A DNA stretch of 64,000 nt from assembly GCF_014841215.1 (NCBI RefSeq), contig NZ_JACYTR010000012.1, positions 1 through 64,000 on the forward strand, given 5' to 3'. Positions 8,038 through 17,168 of the stretch are shown piece by piece (within the stretch, counting starts at the first letter, position 1; the number at the start of each line of letters is the position of its first letter). The notes beneath the pieces were generated by a model. That model was not told the DNA's origin, ran no database searches, and was given only the letters and a program-made list of their open reading frames with translations. The position numbers and the translations under genes are program-made. This stretch comes from Pseudomarimonas arenosa. GTDB taxonomy: Bacteria > Pseudomonadota > Gammaproteobacteria > Xanthomonadales > Xanthomonadaceae.

Positions 8038-8192
8038 TGTGGTGCACGGATGCACCGCGGCAAAGCCGCGCCACACCTGCCGTGAGCCTGTCGAACGGTT
8101 TGCCGGGAATCAAACGCTTGCGGGTTTGCTTTCCGAGCGCGCCGTCCTTGGCGCGCGATATCAGGCTGCTGAAATGAGTCTCAGCAGCCTGA
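8038..8192 (-). repeat. Family B element copy, diverged
   Basis: Read on the minus strand this region parallels the family B element at 4012-4220. It has the hairpin CAGGCTGCTG...CAGCAGCCTG (8162-8191), then a GCGCGCCA...GGCGCGC palindrome. Further on come a TTTGATTCCCGGC segment, a CGTTCGACAGGCTCACGGCA segment and the GGCGCGGCTTTGCCGCG palindrome. The outer inverted repeat is not recognisable on the 8038 side. No gene is seen in the following 8193-8408 stretch; it must hold the ABC operon promoter, which I cannot place. Confidence 0.55.
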
Positions 8193-8408
8193 TATCGCCT
8201 CGCAAGGCACAGGGCCGGAGTGCAGGGCAGGACAGTCCGGCCTCTGCTTCTCAAGCTCGAGATTCAATCAGATCCGGCCTTGCGCCAGTGAACTCGTTCA
8301 CCGGTTGGTTGCGCTGCGGAACTTTCGCTGGCAGTGCGTGGTATCACAGCCAGCCCGAACGCCAGGGGACGCCAGGCCTAGGGAACTCGTTCCCTCCTTG
8401 GCCTTGGC

Positions 8409-9110
8409 ATGATCGAACTGAACGGCGTTCAACGCCACTATTCCACCGGTGGTCAGCGGGTGACGGCGCTGGCTGCCGTTGATCTTGAGATTCACCGCGG
8501 CGAGTACGTCGCCATTACCGGCGCTTCGGGCTCCGGCAAATCGACCCTGCTGAACATCCTGGGCTGTCTGGATCGGCCCAGTCAGGGCAGCTATCGCTTG
8601 GATGGCGAAGACACTGCCGCGCTGGATGACGAGGCCCTGAGCCGGATGCGCAACCAGCGCATCGGTTTCGTGTTTCAGAGCTTTCATTTGCTGCCGCGGC
8701 TGAGCGTGCTGGAAAACGTCATGTTGCCGGCGCGCTTTGCCGGGCGTCTGCACGACCCGCTGATCGAGCAGCGCGCCAGGCAGTTGCTGCAGCGGGTCGG
8801 CCTGGGCGAGCGCCTTGAGCACCGGCCGCAGGAATTGTCCGGTGGGCAGATGCAGCGTGCGGCGATTGCCCGTGCTCTGGTGATGCAGCCCAGTCTGCTG
8901 CTGGCCGACGAGCCGACGGGCAATCTCGACTCAAGAAGCGCGCGGGCGGTGCTGGAACTGATCGATGAGCTGCATCGCGGCGGACAGACCGTGGTGCTGG
9001 TCACTCACGATCACGATATCGCCGGCCATGCGCCGCGCGAGGTGCGCCTGCGCGACGGTCAGGTGGAGCTCGATCGTCGGGCCGCGGAGGTGCACGATGC
9101 GCTGGCTTGA
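8409..9110 (+). CDS. MacB-type ABC exporter ATP-binding subunit
   Basis: A 233-residue ATPase with all ABC motifs: Walker A GASGSGKST (residues 38-46), signature LSGGQMQRAAIARAL, Walker B LLLADEPTG followed by NLDS, and switch histidine in VTHDHD. It is a LolD/MacB-class subunit that pairs with FtsX-type permeases. It is the first gene of a five-gene operon and overlaps the next gene by 14 bases. The matching permease is the last gene (12309-13550). The ribosome site is weak. Confidence 0.95.
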   Translation: MIELNGVQRHYSTGGQRVTALAAVDLEIHRGEYVAITGASGSGKSTLLNILGCLDRPSQGSYRLDGEDTAALDDEALSRMRNQRIGFVFQSFHLLPRLSVLENVMLPARFAGRLHDPLIEQRARQLLQRVGLGERLEHRPQELSGGQMQRAAIARALVMQPSLLLADEPTGNLDSRSARAVLELIDELHRGGQTVVLVTHDHDIAGHAPREVRLRDGQVELDRRAAEVHDALA

Positions 9111-10086
9111 GCGCGGCGTGGTCTGTGTGTGCATGCTGGCCTTGATTGCCGCCGGGTCGGTGCAGGCCGCAGCGCGGTTGATCACGGGCGAGCTGAAGGC
9201 CAGCGACGCTGAGGGCATCTACGTGCCGCAGTCCGATTCCAATCCGGTGGTGCTGCGCTATCTGGCGCCCGAGGGCAGTCTGGTGGAACCGGGTGATGTG
9301 CTGCTGCGGATCGATCCAGGCGCGGCGGCCAGTCAGGTTGATCAACTGCGCTCCCAGCTGGAGGTGCTGAAGGCCACGGTGGCGAAGGATCTGGCGGCGC
9401 TGGAAGTGGCCGAAGTGGATGCTGAGCTGGTTGCGCGTCAGGCTGCGGCCAGCTTGGCCAAGGCGGCGATCGACGCCAAGGTGCCGGCCGAGTTCCGCTC
9501 GCGCCTCGACTACGATCGACTGCAGGGCGAGCATCTGCGCGCGGAACAGGAGGCTGCACTGAAGCAGGTGGAGTGGCGCAACGCCAATGAGGCGGTGACC
9601 CGCAAGCGGGTCGATAGCGCGATCGAGATCGAGAAGCTGCAGAACGATCTGGTCAATGCCGAGCGTCAGGTCAGCCGCGCCGAACAACGCGCCCGCAGCC
9701 GCGGCCGGGTGCTGTATGGCTTCGATCCCTGGCAGGGTCGGCGCTATCAGGAGGGATCGACGGCCTATTCCGGTCACCGCGTCGGTGATGTCATCGGCCA
9801 GTCCAAGCTCGATGTGGTGGCCTACGCGCTGGAGCCGGATCGTGCTGGGCTGAAAATCGGAGCGCCGGTGCTGTTGCGTCTGGATGCCTTGCCGGAGGCC
9901 CTGCTGAACGGCAAGGTTCAGCGTATCAGTGGCGCGCCGGAGCCGCGCAGTCAATGGGGCGATGGACGCTACTTCACCATCGACATCGCTATCGAAAGCG
10001 AGATCGATGCGCTTGGTCTATTGCCCGGCATGAGTGTGCAAGTGGAGTTGCCGGTCCAAGACGATGCACCGCAGGTGGCGCCATGA
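9097..10086 (+). CDS. HlyD-like periplasmic adaptor, first of three
   Basis: A 329-residue secreted adaptor. The signal peptide (VCVCMLALIAAGSVQA) is followed by a split lipoyl-like region (LAPEGSLVEPGDVLLRIDPG), a long alpha-helical hairpin (about residues 75-215) and a beta-barrel region (DVVAYALEPDRAGLKIGAPVLLRL). Such proteins link inner-membrane exporters to an outer-membrane channel. The ATG at 9097 lies inside the end of the ATPase gene, and the stop overlaps the next start (ATGA at 10083-10086), so translation is coupled. The protein is only distantly related to its two downstream neighbours. Confidence 0.85.
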   Translation: MRWLERGVVCVCMLALIAAGSVQAAARLITGELKASDAEGIYVPQSDSNPVVLRYLAPEGSLVEPGDVLLRIDPGAAASQVDQLRSQLEVLKATVAKDLAALEVAEVDAELVARQAAASLAKAAIDAKVPAEFRSRLDYDRLQGEHLRAEQEAALKQVEWRNANEAVTRKRVDSAIEIEKLQNDLVNAERQVSRAEQRARSRGRVLYGFDPWQGRRYQEGSTAYSGHRVGDVIGQSKLDVVAYALEPDRAGLKIGAPVLLRLDALPEALLNGKVQRISGAPEPRSQWGDGRYFTIDIAIESEIDALGLLPGMSVQVELPVQDDAPQVAP

Positions 10087-11084
10087 GTCATTCCTTGCAA
10101 CGTGCCGCGGGGTGGCTGCTGGCTGGCCTCGGTCTGGGCTGCGGCCTGAGTGTCGGTGCCGCGCCGCTGGCCCTGGAGGGCGAGCTGTACGCGCGTGACA
10201 GCATCGCCCTGATGCCACCCAGCATCGATGGCCTGTGGCAGCTCAATATCAGCCTGCTGGCGCCCGACGGCGCGGCGGTGAAAGCCGGGGAGCCGGTGCT
10301 CGGCTTTGATGCGACACAGCTGCAGAACAATCTGCGTGAGAAACAGAGTCAGCTGGACGAGAAAATGAGTCAGCAGCACAAGCTGAGGCTCGAACTGGCC
10401 GAGCGCGAGCGCAATGAGACGGTGGCCCTGGAGCAGGCGCGGGCCGAGCTTGAAAAGGCTCAGCGCAAGGCCAGTCAGCCGGCCGAGCTGCTGGCCAGCA
10501 TCGAATACCGCAAGCTCAGCGTGGACAAGCAACTGGCCGAACAGGCCTTTGCCTTGGCCGAGCGCAAGCATCGGCTGGCGGCCGAACAGCGGCGGCAGGA
10601 GCAGCGAGCCCTGCAAGCCGAGATTGCCCAGCTTAGCGCCGAGGTCAAGCGGATCGAGACAGGTATCGGGCAGATGACCCAGGTGGCGCCGCGCGATGGT
10701 CTGCTGCAACACAAGTCCGGCTGGGATGGCAATAAATTCGAGGTCGGCTCGCAGGTATGGCGCGGCCTGGCGGTGGCCGAACTGCCCGATCCGGCCAGCA
10801 TGGCGGTGCGCGCCCACTTGCCGGAAACCGACTATCTCAAGCTGCGCGCCGGTGATGTGGTGGATGTACGTGTTGAGGGCAGCGGCCTGACCCTGCCGGC
10901 CCGGGTCGAGGCGATCGGCAGGGCGGTGATCAGCAAGTCGCGCCTGCAGCCGGTGCCGGTGATCGAAGTGACCGTGAGCTTTGAGCCAGAGGCGCTGGCC
11001 AGTCACAGCAAGAAGCTGAAGCCAGGTCAGGCGGTGCGCGTGTTGCGCGCTGACCGCCAGGGGGAATCTGTCAATGATGAGTGA
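10083..11084 (+). CDS. HlyD-like periplasmic adaptor, second of three
   Basis: A 333-residue protein with an N-terminal signal (AAGWLLAGLGLGCGLSVGAA). It has a lipoyl-like half (LLAPDGAAVKAGEPVLGFD) and a long, charged, glutamine-rich coiled coil (about residues 80-200). A second half (DGLLQHKSGWDGNKFEVGSQ) is followed by a barrel domain with LPETDYLKLRAGDVVDVRV. It belongs to the same translationally coupled operon: its start overlaps the previous stop by 4 bases and its end overlaps the next gene by 11. Its role is presumably structural, in a multi-adaptor exporter. The substrate is not evident. Confidence 0.85.
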   Translation: MSHSLQRAAGWLLAGLGLGCGLSVGAAPLALEGELYARDSIALMPPSIDGLWQLNISLLAPDGAAVKAGEPVLGFDATQLQNNLREKQSQLDEKMSQQHKLRLELAERERNETVALEQARAELEKAQRKASQPAELLASIEYRKLSVDKQLAEQAFALAERKHRLAAEQRRQEQRALQAEIAQLSAEVKRIETGIGQMTQVAPRDGLLQHKSGWDGNKFEVGSQVWRGLAVAELPDPASMAVRAHLPETDYLKLRAGDVVDVRVEGSGLTLPARVEAIGRAVISKSRLQPVPVIEVTVSFEPEALASHSKKLKPGQAVRVLRADRQGESVNDE

Positions 11085-12312
11085 TAGCCCGAGCGCGCTG
11101 CGCCCCGGTCTGCGTCTGAGTCTGGCCGTCGCCCTGGCTTTGATGGCGACTGCCTGCGCTGCCCCTGAGGGTTCCAGTGAAGCGCTGGAACAGGTGGTGG
11201 TGGCGCCGTTGAAGCTGGAGATCGAGGCGCGCGGCGAGCTGCGTTCGGTGAAATCGACCCCGCTGACGGTGCCCGGCGAAAACTGGGCGCGGCGGCAATA
11301 TGCCTGGCTGGTGACCGATGGCGAATGGGTGGAGCAGGGCGATCTGGTGGCGCAATTCTCTGCCGACGAGATCGAACTGGCCTTGAGCAAGGCTGAGCTC
11401 GATTTGCGCCGCAATGCCCTGGCCCGTGCGGCCAAGCAGGATGAGCTGCAGGTGTCCGATGGTCGAGTGCAGGTGGACATTGCCGAGGTCGATACCCAGC
11501 TCGATATTGCCCGCCGTTACGCCGGCGCCGATCTCGATATGCTGGCCCGCAATGAAGTGCTGGATGCCATCCAGGACCAGGCCTTTCTCAGCACCAAACG
11601 CGATGTGTTGGACTGGAAAAGCGATCAATCGAGTGCTCGCGGCGCAGCCGAGCTCGGTGTGCTGGATTCGCAGAAGTCCAGCCTGGAGCTGACCGCGGAC
11701 ATCAAGCGCAAGGATCTGGGCGCGCTGGAAGTACGCGCGCCGAACGCCGGCGTGGTGGTGCTGACGGCTGACTGGGGGGGCGACAAACCAAAGCTCGGCG
11801 CGGCGACCTGGGCCGGGCAGGAGTTCGCTTCGCTACCCGATCCCAGCACCCTGGAAGTGCAGCTGAAACTGCCCCAGCTGGAGGCGCAGGCGCTGAAGGT
11901 CGGGCAGAAGGTCGAGCTGTTTCCGCTTGGCCGGCCGGAGCAGCGCATCGAGAGCGAGCTGAGCTGGGTGGCCTCGGCACCACAGCAAAGTGGCCGGCGC
12001 AACCCGATCAAGACCATCTCGGTGAAAGCACCGGTTGATGCCGAAAGCGCCCGCCGCTGGCAATGGGTGCCAGGGCAGGCCTTCGTCGGTCGCATCGTTC
12101 TGGCTGAGCATGCCGAAGCGATCAGTGTGCCCAACCTGTCGGTGATCAGCGCGGGCGAGAAGCGCTACGTCGAAGTGGTCACGGGCGATGTGGTAGAGCG
12201 CCGTGAGGTGGAGCTGGGTGTTCGTGGTCCTGGGCGCAGTCATGTGCTGAGTGGGCTGAAGGCCGGTGAGCAGATCCGCGTGTTGCCGCAATTGGAGGAC
12301 AGTCAGGCATGA
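11074..12312 (+). CDS. HlyD/MacA-like adaptor lipoprotein, third of three
   Basis: A 412-residue adaptor. The N-terminal signal ends in the lipobox ATAC (LALMATAC), predicting lipid anchoring, unlike the two preceding adaptors. It has the segments VTDGEWVEQGDLVAQF (lipoyl-like), a helical hairpin, and GVVVLTADWGGDKPKLG. It is the only one with a full C-terminal membrane-proximal domain (GDVVERREVELGVRGPGRSHVLSGLKAGE...), as in MacA. It overlaps the permease gene by 4 bases. It is the best candidate for the canonical MacA-like partner of the permease. Confidence 0.87.
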   Translation: MMSDSPSALRPGLRLSLAVALALMATACAAPEGSSEALEQVVVAPLKLEIEARGELRSVKSTPLTVPGENWARRQYAWLVTDGEWVEQGDLVAQFSADEIELALSKAELDLRRNALARAAKQDELQVSDGRVQVDIAEVDTQLDIARRYAGADLDMLARNEVLDAIQDQAFLSTKRDVLDWKSDQSSARGAAELGVLDSQKSSLELTADIKRKDLGALEVRAPNAGVVVLTADWGGDKPKLGAATWAGQEFASLPDPSTLEVQLKLPQLEAQALKVGQKVELFPLGRPEQRIESELSWVASAPQQSGRRNPIKTISVKAPVDAESARRWQWVPGQAFVGRIVLAEHAEAISVPNLSVISAGEKRYVEVVTGDVVERREVELGVRGPGRSHVLSGLKAGEQIRVLPQLEDSQA

Positions 12313-13550
12313 TCCAGCAGCTACCCATTGAATGGCGCGAAGCGCTGGAGGAGCTGTGGCGACGCCGCCTGCGCACTGGTCTGACCCTGCTCGGTCTGGT
12401 GTTTGGCGTGGGCGCCATCGTGGCCATGCAGGCGATCGGTGAGGGTAGTCGACGCGAAGCCTTGCGCCTGGTGCAGGGGCTCGGTCTTAACAACCTGATT
12501 GTCAAATCGATCGGTACCGATGAGGACGGCTTGCGCGAGCGACGTCAGCGCAGTCTCGGCTTGAGCCTGATCGATGCCAGTGCGCTGCAGGCGGCCGTGC
12601 CCGGGGCGGAGGCGGTAGCGGTGGAGAAGGAGATCAAGGTGTTCGAGGCCCTCGGCGGCGGTGAACGCAGCGATGCAAAGGCCAGCGGGGTCAGTCCGGC
12701 ATTCTTCGCCTTGTCGGCGCTGCAGGCCGGGCAGGGCCGACTGCTCGATCAGGCCGATGAGGAGGGCCTTGCAGCCGTGGCCGTGCTGGGTCATCAGGTG
12801 GCCCAGCGCCTGTTTCCTCAGGGCAATGCCGTCGGTCAGGCGGTCAAGCTCAACCACGTCTGGCTGCGGGTGGTGGGTGTGCTGGCTGATCGCGACCTGT
12901 CGAAGCAGGACTTCGAGGGCGTGCAGCTGGGCTTGGAGTCGAATCGCATCTATGTGCCGTTCGCCAGTGCGCAGGCGCGCTTTCGCTTCCAGCCAATGGA
13001 AGATCAGGTCGATCGGCTGATCCTGCGCCTGGCCAGGCCTGAACAGGTCGTTGCCGCGGCGCCGGTGGTCGGCGCGGCGCTCGATCAGCGCCATGCCGGG
13101 GTCGAGGATTATCAGCTCATCGTGCCCGCCCAGCTGTTCCGACAGCACCAGGCCACCCAGCGCATCTTCAGTATCGTGATGGCGGCGATCGCCGCGGTGT
13201 CCCTGCTGGTGGGTGGCATCGGCATCATGAACATCATGCTGGCCAATGTGCTGGAGCGTAAGCGCGAGATTGGGCTATTGCGCGCCTTAGGTGCACGCCA
13301 ACGCGATGTTACCCGGCAGTTTCTGCGCGAGGCAGCGGTGATCTGCATCGCCGGGGCTGCGGCCGGCGTGCTGTTTGGCGCCGTGCTGGCCTATGCCATC
13401 GCCTGGGGCGCTGACTGGCAGGTTGCCTGGGCGCCGTTGCCGGTGCTGTTGGCGGTCGTGGCCTGCAGCGCGGTGGGGCTGGCGTTTGGCGTGTATCCGG
13501 CACAGCAGGCCGCCAGGCTCGATCCGATCGCGGCGTTGCGCACCGAGTAG
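12309..13550 (+). CDS. MacB/FtsX-type ABC exporter permease
   Basis: A 413-residue permease. There is one transmembrane helix near residues 20-42 (RTGLTLLGLVFGVGAIVAMQ), then a large periplasmic MacB core domain, then three C-terminal helices. The FtsX signature segments are GGIGIMNIMLANVLERKREI and GLLRALGARQRDV, and it ends at YPAQQAARLDPIAALRTE. It is the last gene of the operon and pairs with the ATPase at 8409-9110. No outer-membrane TolC-like channel is encoded nearby. The substrate is unknown; macrolides, peptides or lipoproteins are handled by relatives. Confidence 0.93.
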   Translation: MIQQLPIEWREALEELWRRRLRTGLTLLGLVFGVGAIVAMQAIGEGSRREALRLVQGLGLNNLIVKSIGTDEDGLRERRQRSLGLSLIDASALQAAVPGAEAVAVEKEIKVFEALGGGERSDAKASGVSPAFFALSALQAGQGRLLDQADEEGLAAVAVLGHQVAQRLFPQGNAVGQAVKLNHVWLRVVGVLADRDLSKQDFEGVQLGLESNRIYVPFASAQARFRFQPMEDQVDRLILRLARPEQVVAAAPVVGAALDQRHAGVEDYQLIVPAQLFRQHQATQRIFSIVMAAIAAVSLLVGGIGIMNIMLANVLERKREIGLLRALGARQRDVTRQFLREAAVICIAGAAAGVLFGAVLAYAIAWGADWQVAWAPLPVLLAVVACSAVGLAFGVYPAQQAARLDPIAALRTE

Positions 13551-13570
13551 CGCGCGGGCGAGATCGGCCC

Positions 13571-13735
13571 GGTGAGGGCCGTGCCAGCGCCGAAAGATGG
13601 CGAACACTCTGTTATCTCAACACCATCGGTCGAAACTCTCGCCCCGCTTGGAATTGCCGGATCTTTCGGCGCGACCTCATGAAATATCCGGGCCAGGTCG
13701 GTGCGCGCGGGACGGTGGGCCATGGCCCACCCTAC
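13571..13735 (+). repeat. Family A element right half plus GGTGGGCC palindrome
   Basis: Bases 13571-13694 repeat the right half of family A (GAGGGCCGTGCCAGCGCC, the ACACTCTGTTATCTCAACAC core, and the terminus CTCATGAAATATCCGGGCCA). They are followed by GGTGGGCCATGGCCCACCCT at 13714. It lies just after the ABC operon and before purU. The remaining gap to 13874 shows only GC-rich sequence and must carry the purU promoter. Confidence 0.75.
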
Positions 13736-13874
13736 GGCGTGCCGCCCACCCCCGCGCGGCCGCGGGTGCTCGCGGGGGGTGTTGGTGGCCTCGGTAGCGG
13801 TGGGGGCCGCCACAGCCGACGAATCGCCGCTACACTCAGCGACCCCTGTCCGATCCCCATCCGACCGCTGACCG

Positions 13875-14729
13875 ATGCACCATAAAGATTACATTCTCAC
13901 CCTGAGCTGTCCCGATCGCACCGGTATCGTTTATCGAGTATCCGGTCTGTTGTTCGAGTTCGGCTGCAATATTCTCGATGCGCAGCAGTTCGGTGATGAG
14001 GAAACCGGGCGATTCTTTCTCCGGGTGCATTTCGATCTGCCGCAGGAGGCGGTGCTCGAGGTGCTGGGACAGCGCGTGCAGGGCCTGGCAGCCGACTACT
14101 CGATGGACTGGCAACTGCACGACGCCCGCCGTCGGGCAAGGCTATTGCTGCTGGTCAGCAAGCACGGCCATTGTCTGAACGACCTGTTGTTTCGCTGGCA
14201 TAGCGGACAGCTGCCGATCGACATCGCGGCGGTGGTCAGCAACCATGCCGATTTCGGCGAACTGGCGGCGTCGTACCGATTGCCGTTTCATCATCTGCCG
14301 GTCAGTGCCGTCAACCGGGTTGAGCAGGAGCAGCAGATTCTCGATCTGGTGAACCAGCAGTCGGTGGATCTTGTGGTGTTGGCGCGCTATATGCAGATTC
14401 TCTCGCCGAGCCTATGCAATGCGCTGGCCGGGCGGGCGATCAATATCCATCACAGCTTTCTGCCCAGCTTCAAGGGGGCCAAGCCCTATCATCAGGCCCA
14501 CCAGCGCGGCGTCAAGTTGATCGGCGCCACGGCGCACTACGTGACCACTGATCTCGATGAGGGGCCGATCATCGAACAGGACGTTGCCCGGGTCGACCAC
14601 AGCATGAGCCCGCGCGAGCTGGTCAGGTTGGGCAGCGATATCGAGTCGCTGGTGCTGGCGCGTGCGGTGCGTCGGCATGTCGAGCATCGCATCCTGCTCA
14701 ATGGACACCGCACCGTGGTGTTCAGGTAG
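13875..14729 (+). CDS. purU: Formyltetrahydrofolate deformylase
   Basis: A 284-residue cytoplasmic enzyme that hydrolyses 10-formyltetrahydrofolate to tetrahydrofolate and formate, balancing one-carbon pools and feeding PurT. It has an N-terminal ACT domain (DYILTLSCPDRTGIVYRVSG, about residues 3-80), then a formyltransferase-fold domain. Catalytic region motifs are AVVSNHADF, INIHHSFLPSFKGAKPYHQA and GATAHYVTTDLDEGPIIEQD. Length and motifs match the family. It is monocistronic as far as can be seen. Confidence 0.96.
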   Translation: MHHKDYILTLSCPDRTGIVYRVSGLLFEFGCNILDAQQFGDEETGRFFLRVHFDLPQEAVLEVLGQRVQGLAADYSMDWQLHDARRRARLLLLVSKHGHCLNDLLFRWHSGQLPIDIAAVVSNHADFGELAASYRLPFHHLPVSAVNRVEQEQQILDLVNQQSVDLVVLARYMQILSPSLCNALAGRAINIHHSFLPSFKGAKPYHQAHQRGVKLIGATAHYVTTDLDEGPIIEQDVARVDHSMSPRELVRLGSDIESLVLARAVRRHVEHRILLNGHRTVVFR

Positions 14730-14839
14730 CTTCGAGGCTCGGCGAGGTCCGATCAGGTCACACTCAGCGCGATGGCGCATCATGCTCGAAGCGCGCAGCC
14801 AAAGGCTGGCTACGCCCTCACTGATCTCAGGAATCCGCT

Positions 14840-16771
14840 ATGAAGACATTGAAGCTTGGCCTTGCCGTGCTCGCGACCTCGGCATTGGCCGGCCTGCAGG
14901 CTCAGCCAAGACTGGCCGAGCCCGTGTTGATCGGCGGCGGTCCTGCGCCGACGGTGGCCCATGCGCCGATCAGTCCGATGCAGGAGTGGACCCTGCTGCG
15001 CGAAGCGCAGGCCAACATGGCGCGTCTCGGCATCAAGCCGAAGGGCGCCGTGGCGCCGTTCGAATGGCCGATCGCGCTGGAGCCGGGCATCGAGGGTACA
15101 CAGCGCACCGCGATGGTCAATTTCGTCGATCTGAACCCGGCGTTTCCCAACCAGTTGCGCGACTACCAATGCGGTCGCCGTACCTATGACACCGCGGCCG
15201 GCTACAACCACCGTGGCACCGATATCGGCCTATGGCCATTCAGCTGGCAAACCATGGCGCAGGAATCGGTGACGGTGCGGGCGGTGGCGCCGGGCAGCAT
15301 CGTGCTGAAGCGCGATGGCAACTTCGACCGCAACTGCAGTTTCGACGTGCCGGATACGCCGAACTTGCTGTTCATCGCCCATGACGACGGCAGCATCGGC
15401 TGGTACTTGCACATGAAGTCCGGTTCGTTGACCGACAAGGAGCCGGGTGATCGCGTCGAGACCGGTGAGGTGCTGGGGCGGGTGGGCAGCTCAGGCATTT
15501 CGACCGGTCCGCACCTGCATTTCGAACTGCGCGACAGTCTGGCCGGCAATGCCGCGGTAATTGATCCATTCAGTGGCCAGTGCAATACCCAGCCTTCACG
15601 CTGGGCCGAGCAGCCGGACTACCAGATCCAGCGCCTGGAGTCGGTTTCCTTGCACAGTGCCCCGCCGGAGCTGTTCCAGGATCAGTGCAACCGGCCGGAA
15701 AACCCGCATCATCAGCGCCACTTCCAGCCTGGCCAACGTCTGTATCTGGCGCTCTACTACAACGGTCAGCGCGCCAACGAAACGGCCGAGATCCGCTTGC
15801 TGGGCCCGGACGGTGCCGAGCTTTTCAACTTCCCGTTCGCTGCCACTGCCCAGCAGATGGGCGGCGACTATCTGCCCGGTTCGTACTGGTATTTCCCGCT
15901 GGACCTGCCGACGGTGCTGGCGCCCGGCCGCTATCGCGTCGAGGTCGATTTCGCCGGTCACACGCGCAGCCAGGACTTCGCCGTCGGCGGCGCCATCTAT
16001 CAAGCCAGCGGTGCCTGGTTCGAGCCGAGCCAAAGCGGCCACGGTTTCATCACCGAAGTGATCAACCAGGCCGATGGCGTGAAGCTCGCGGTGACCTGGT
16101 TCGCCTATCTCAACGGCGAACCCATCTGGTTGTTCGGCGTGGGACCGATTGTCGATGGTCAGGCGCGAGTGCCGGTGCTGATCTCCCGCGGCGGTGATTT
16201 TCCCCCCAACTACGACCCGGCCGCAGTGGCGTTCGAGCCCTGGGGTGAGTTGAACTTCGAGTTCAGTTCGAGTGAGAGCGGCGCGGTCAACTGGACCACC
16301 AGCTACCCCGGCTACGGCTCAGGCAGTTTGAATCTGACCCGATTGGCGCGTCTGGGCGACATCAATCTGGATGACTTCGATCGCGGCATGCGCGCCTGCG
16401 CCAGCGGCAGCTGGTACTCGTCGACGCAGAACGGTCACGGCATTCAGGCCCAGGTGCTGGACATCGATGGCAGCCGGCAGTTGCTGATCGCCTGGTATGT
16501 GTACGTCAATGGCAAGCAGACTTGGCTGACCGGTCTGGGCCCAATCAGCGGCAAGCGCGCCGTGGTCGAGCTGCGCCTGACCTCAGGCGGCCAGTTTCCG
16601 CCCGATTTCGATCCCGCCGCGGTGCAAAGCCTGCCCTGGGGACAGGCCGAATTCGACTTCATCGACAATCAGAACATGGAGATGCGCTGGCAAAGTGAGT
16701 TGGAAGGCTTCGGCAGTGGCAGTCTGCAACTGCAGCGCTTAACTACGCACTTGCAAGCACAGTGTCTGTAG
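14840..16771 (+). CDS. Secreted M23 (LytM-type) metallopeptidase with two C-terminal SGxWF domains
   Basis: A 643-residue exported protein with signal peptide MKTLKLGLAVLATSALAGLQA. The M23 domain spans about residues 110-245. Its zinc ligands are His124 and Asp128 (HRGTD), and His225/His227 in GPHLHFELRD; His191 is in YLHMKSG. It probably cleaves peptidoglycan cross-links or peptides outside the cell. A middle beta-rich domain follows. Two related domains of about 110 residues come next (from SGAWFEPSQSGHGF and SGSWYSSTQNGHGI), each ending in GSGSL.L.RL. The same domain type occurs in the truncated protein at 63373. The start is supported by AGGAA upstream. Confidence 0.92.
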   Translation: MKTLKLGLAVLATSALAGLQAQPRLAEPVLIGGGPAPTVAHAPISPMQEWTLLREAQANMARLGIKPKGAVAPFEWPIALEPGIEGTQRTAMVNFVDLNPAFPNQLRDYQCGRRTYDTAAGYNHRGTDIGLWPFSWQTMAQESVTVRAVAPGSIVLKRDGNFDRNCSFDVPDTPNLLFIAHDDGSIGWYLHMKSGSLTDKEPGDRVETGEVLGRVGSSGISTGPHLHFELRDSLAGNAAVIDPFSGQCNTQPSRWAEQPDYQIQRLESVSLHSAPPELFQDQCNRPENPHHQRHFQPGQRLYLALYYNGQRANETAEIRLLGPDGAELFNFPFAATAQQMGGDYLPGSYWYFPLDLPTVLAPGRYRVEVDFAGHTRSQDFAVGGAIYQASGAWFEPSQSGHGFITEVINQADGVKLAVTWFAYLNGEPIWLFGVGPIVDGQARVPVLISRGGDFPPNYDPAAVAFEPWGELNFEFSSSESGAVNWTTSYPGYGSGSLNLTRLARLGDINLDDFDRGMRACASGSWYSSTQNGHGIQAQVLDIDGSRQLLIAWYVYVNGKQTWLTGLGPISGKRAVVELRLTSGGQFPPDFDPAAVQSLPWGQAEFDFIDNQNMEMRWQSELEGFGSGSLQLQRLTTHLQAQCL

Positions 16772-17168
16772 GGCGGCTTTTAACCTTAGGTCTCCCCACC
16801 TTTCTTGATGCCGTTCGCAAAGTTTCGGATTGCTCCGAGACTCCGAGTTCGCCGGGCACCATTTGCACGTCGAACGCTGGTTGTACGAGCTGTGCGGCCA
16901 GGATGCCCGGAAGGCGCATTCACTGGGTGGTTTGCTTTGGGCCACTCTTTCTTTGACAGCGGGCATCCTGCTCGGGCCGCCCGACGGGCGGAACGAAACG
17001 CTCTTGAGCTTGATTTATTGTTGTGGCTCTTAACCAATTGAGACTACTGTTCGTTTCTGGGGAGAACCTCAGGTTTTAGCCCGCCACTGCAGTGCCTGAC
17101 ACATCGTTCGCCCCAACGCCCATCGGTGCAGCAAGCTGCACCCTATCGTTGAGTTTGCCCGGACCCGC
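16772..17168. other. Intergenic region without a convincing gene
   Basis: About 400 bases lie between the M23 peptidase and the convergent CorC-type transporter gene. Several short open frames exist on both strands, but none has a ribosome site or a recognisable protein. The stretch CCAGGATGCCCGGAAGGCGC...GCGGGCATCCTG forms a weak, widely spaced inverted repeat (about 16899-16972). It is less GC-rich than its surroundings. Confidence 0.4.

Noticed and set aside
7797-8177. 126-residue open frame running through the repeat copies after the LysR-divergent gene
   Set aside because: It is a read-through of family A and B repeat sequence, without ribosome site or conserved residues.
16805-17041. 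Short open frames on both strands between the M23 peptidase and the CorC-type gene
   Set aside because: They are Arg/Ala-rich, overlap one another on both strands, lack ribosome sites, and match nothing recognisable.
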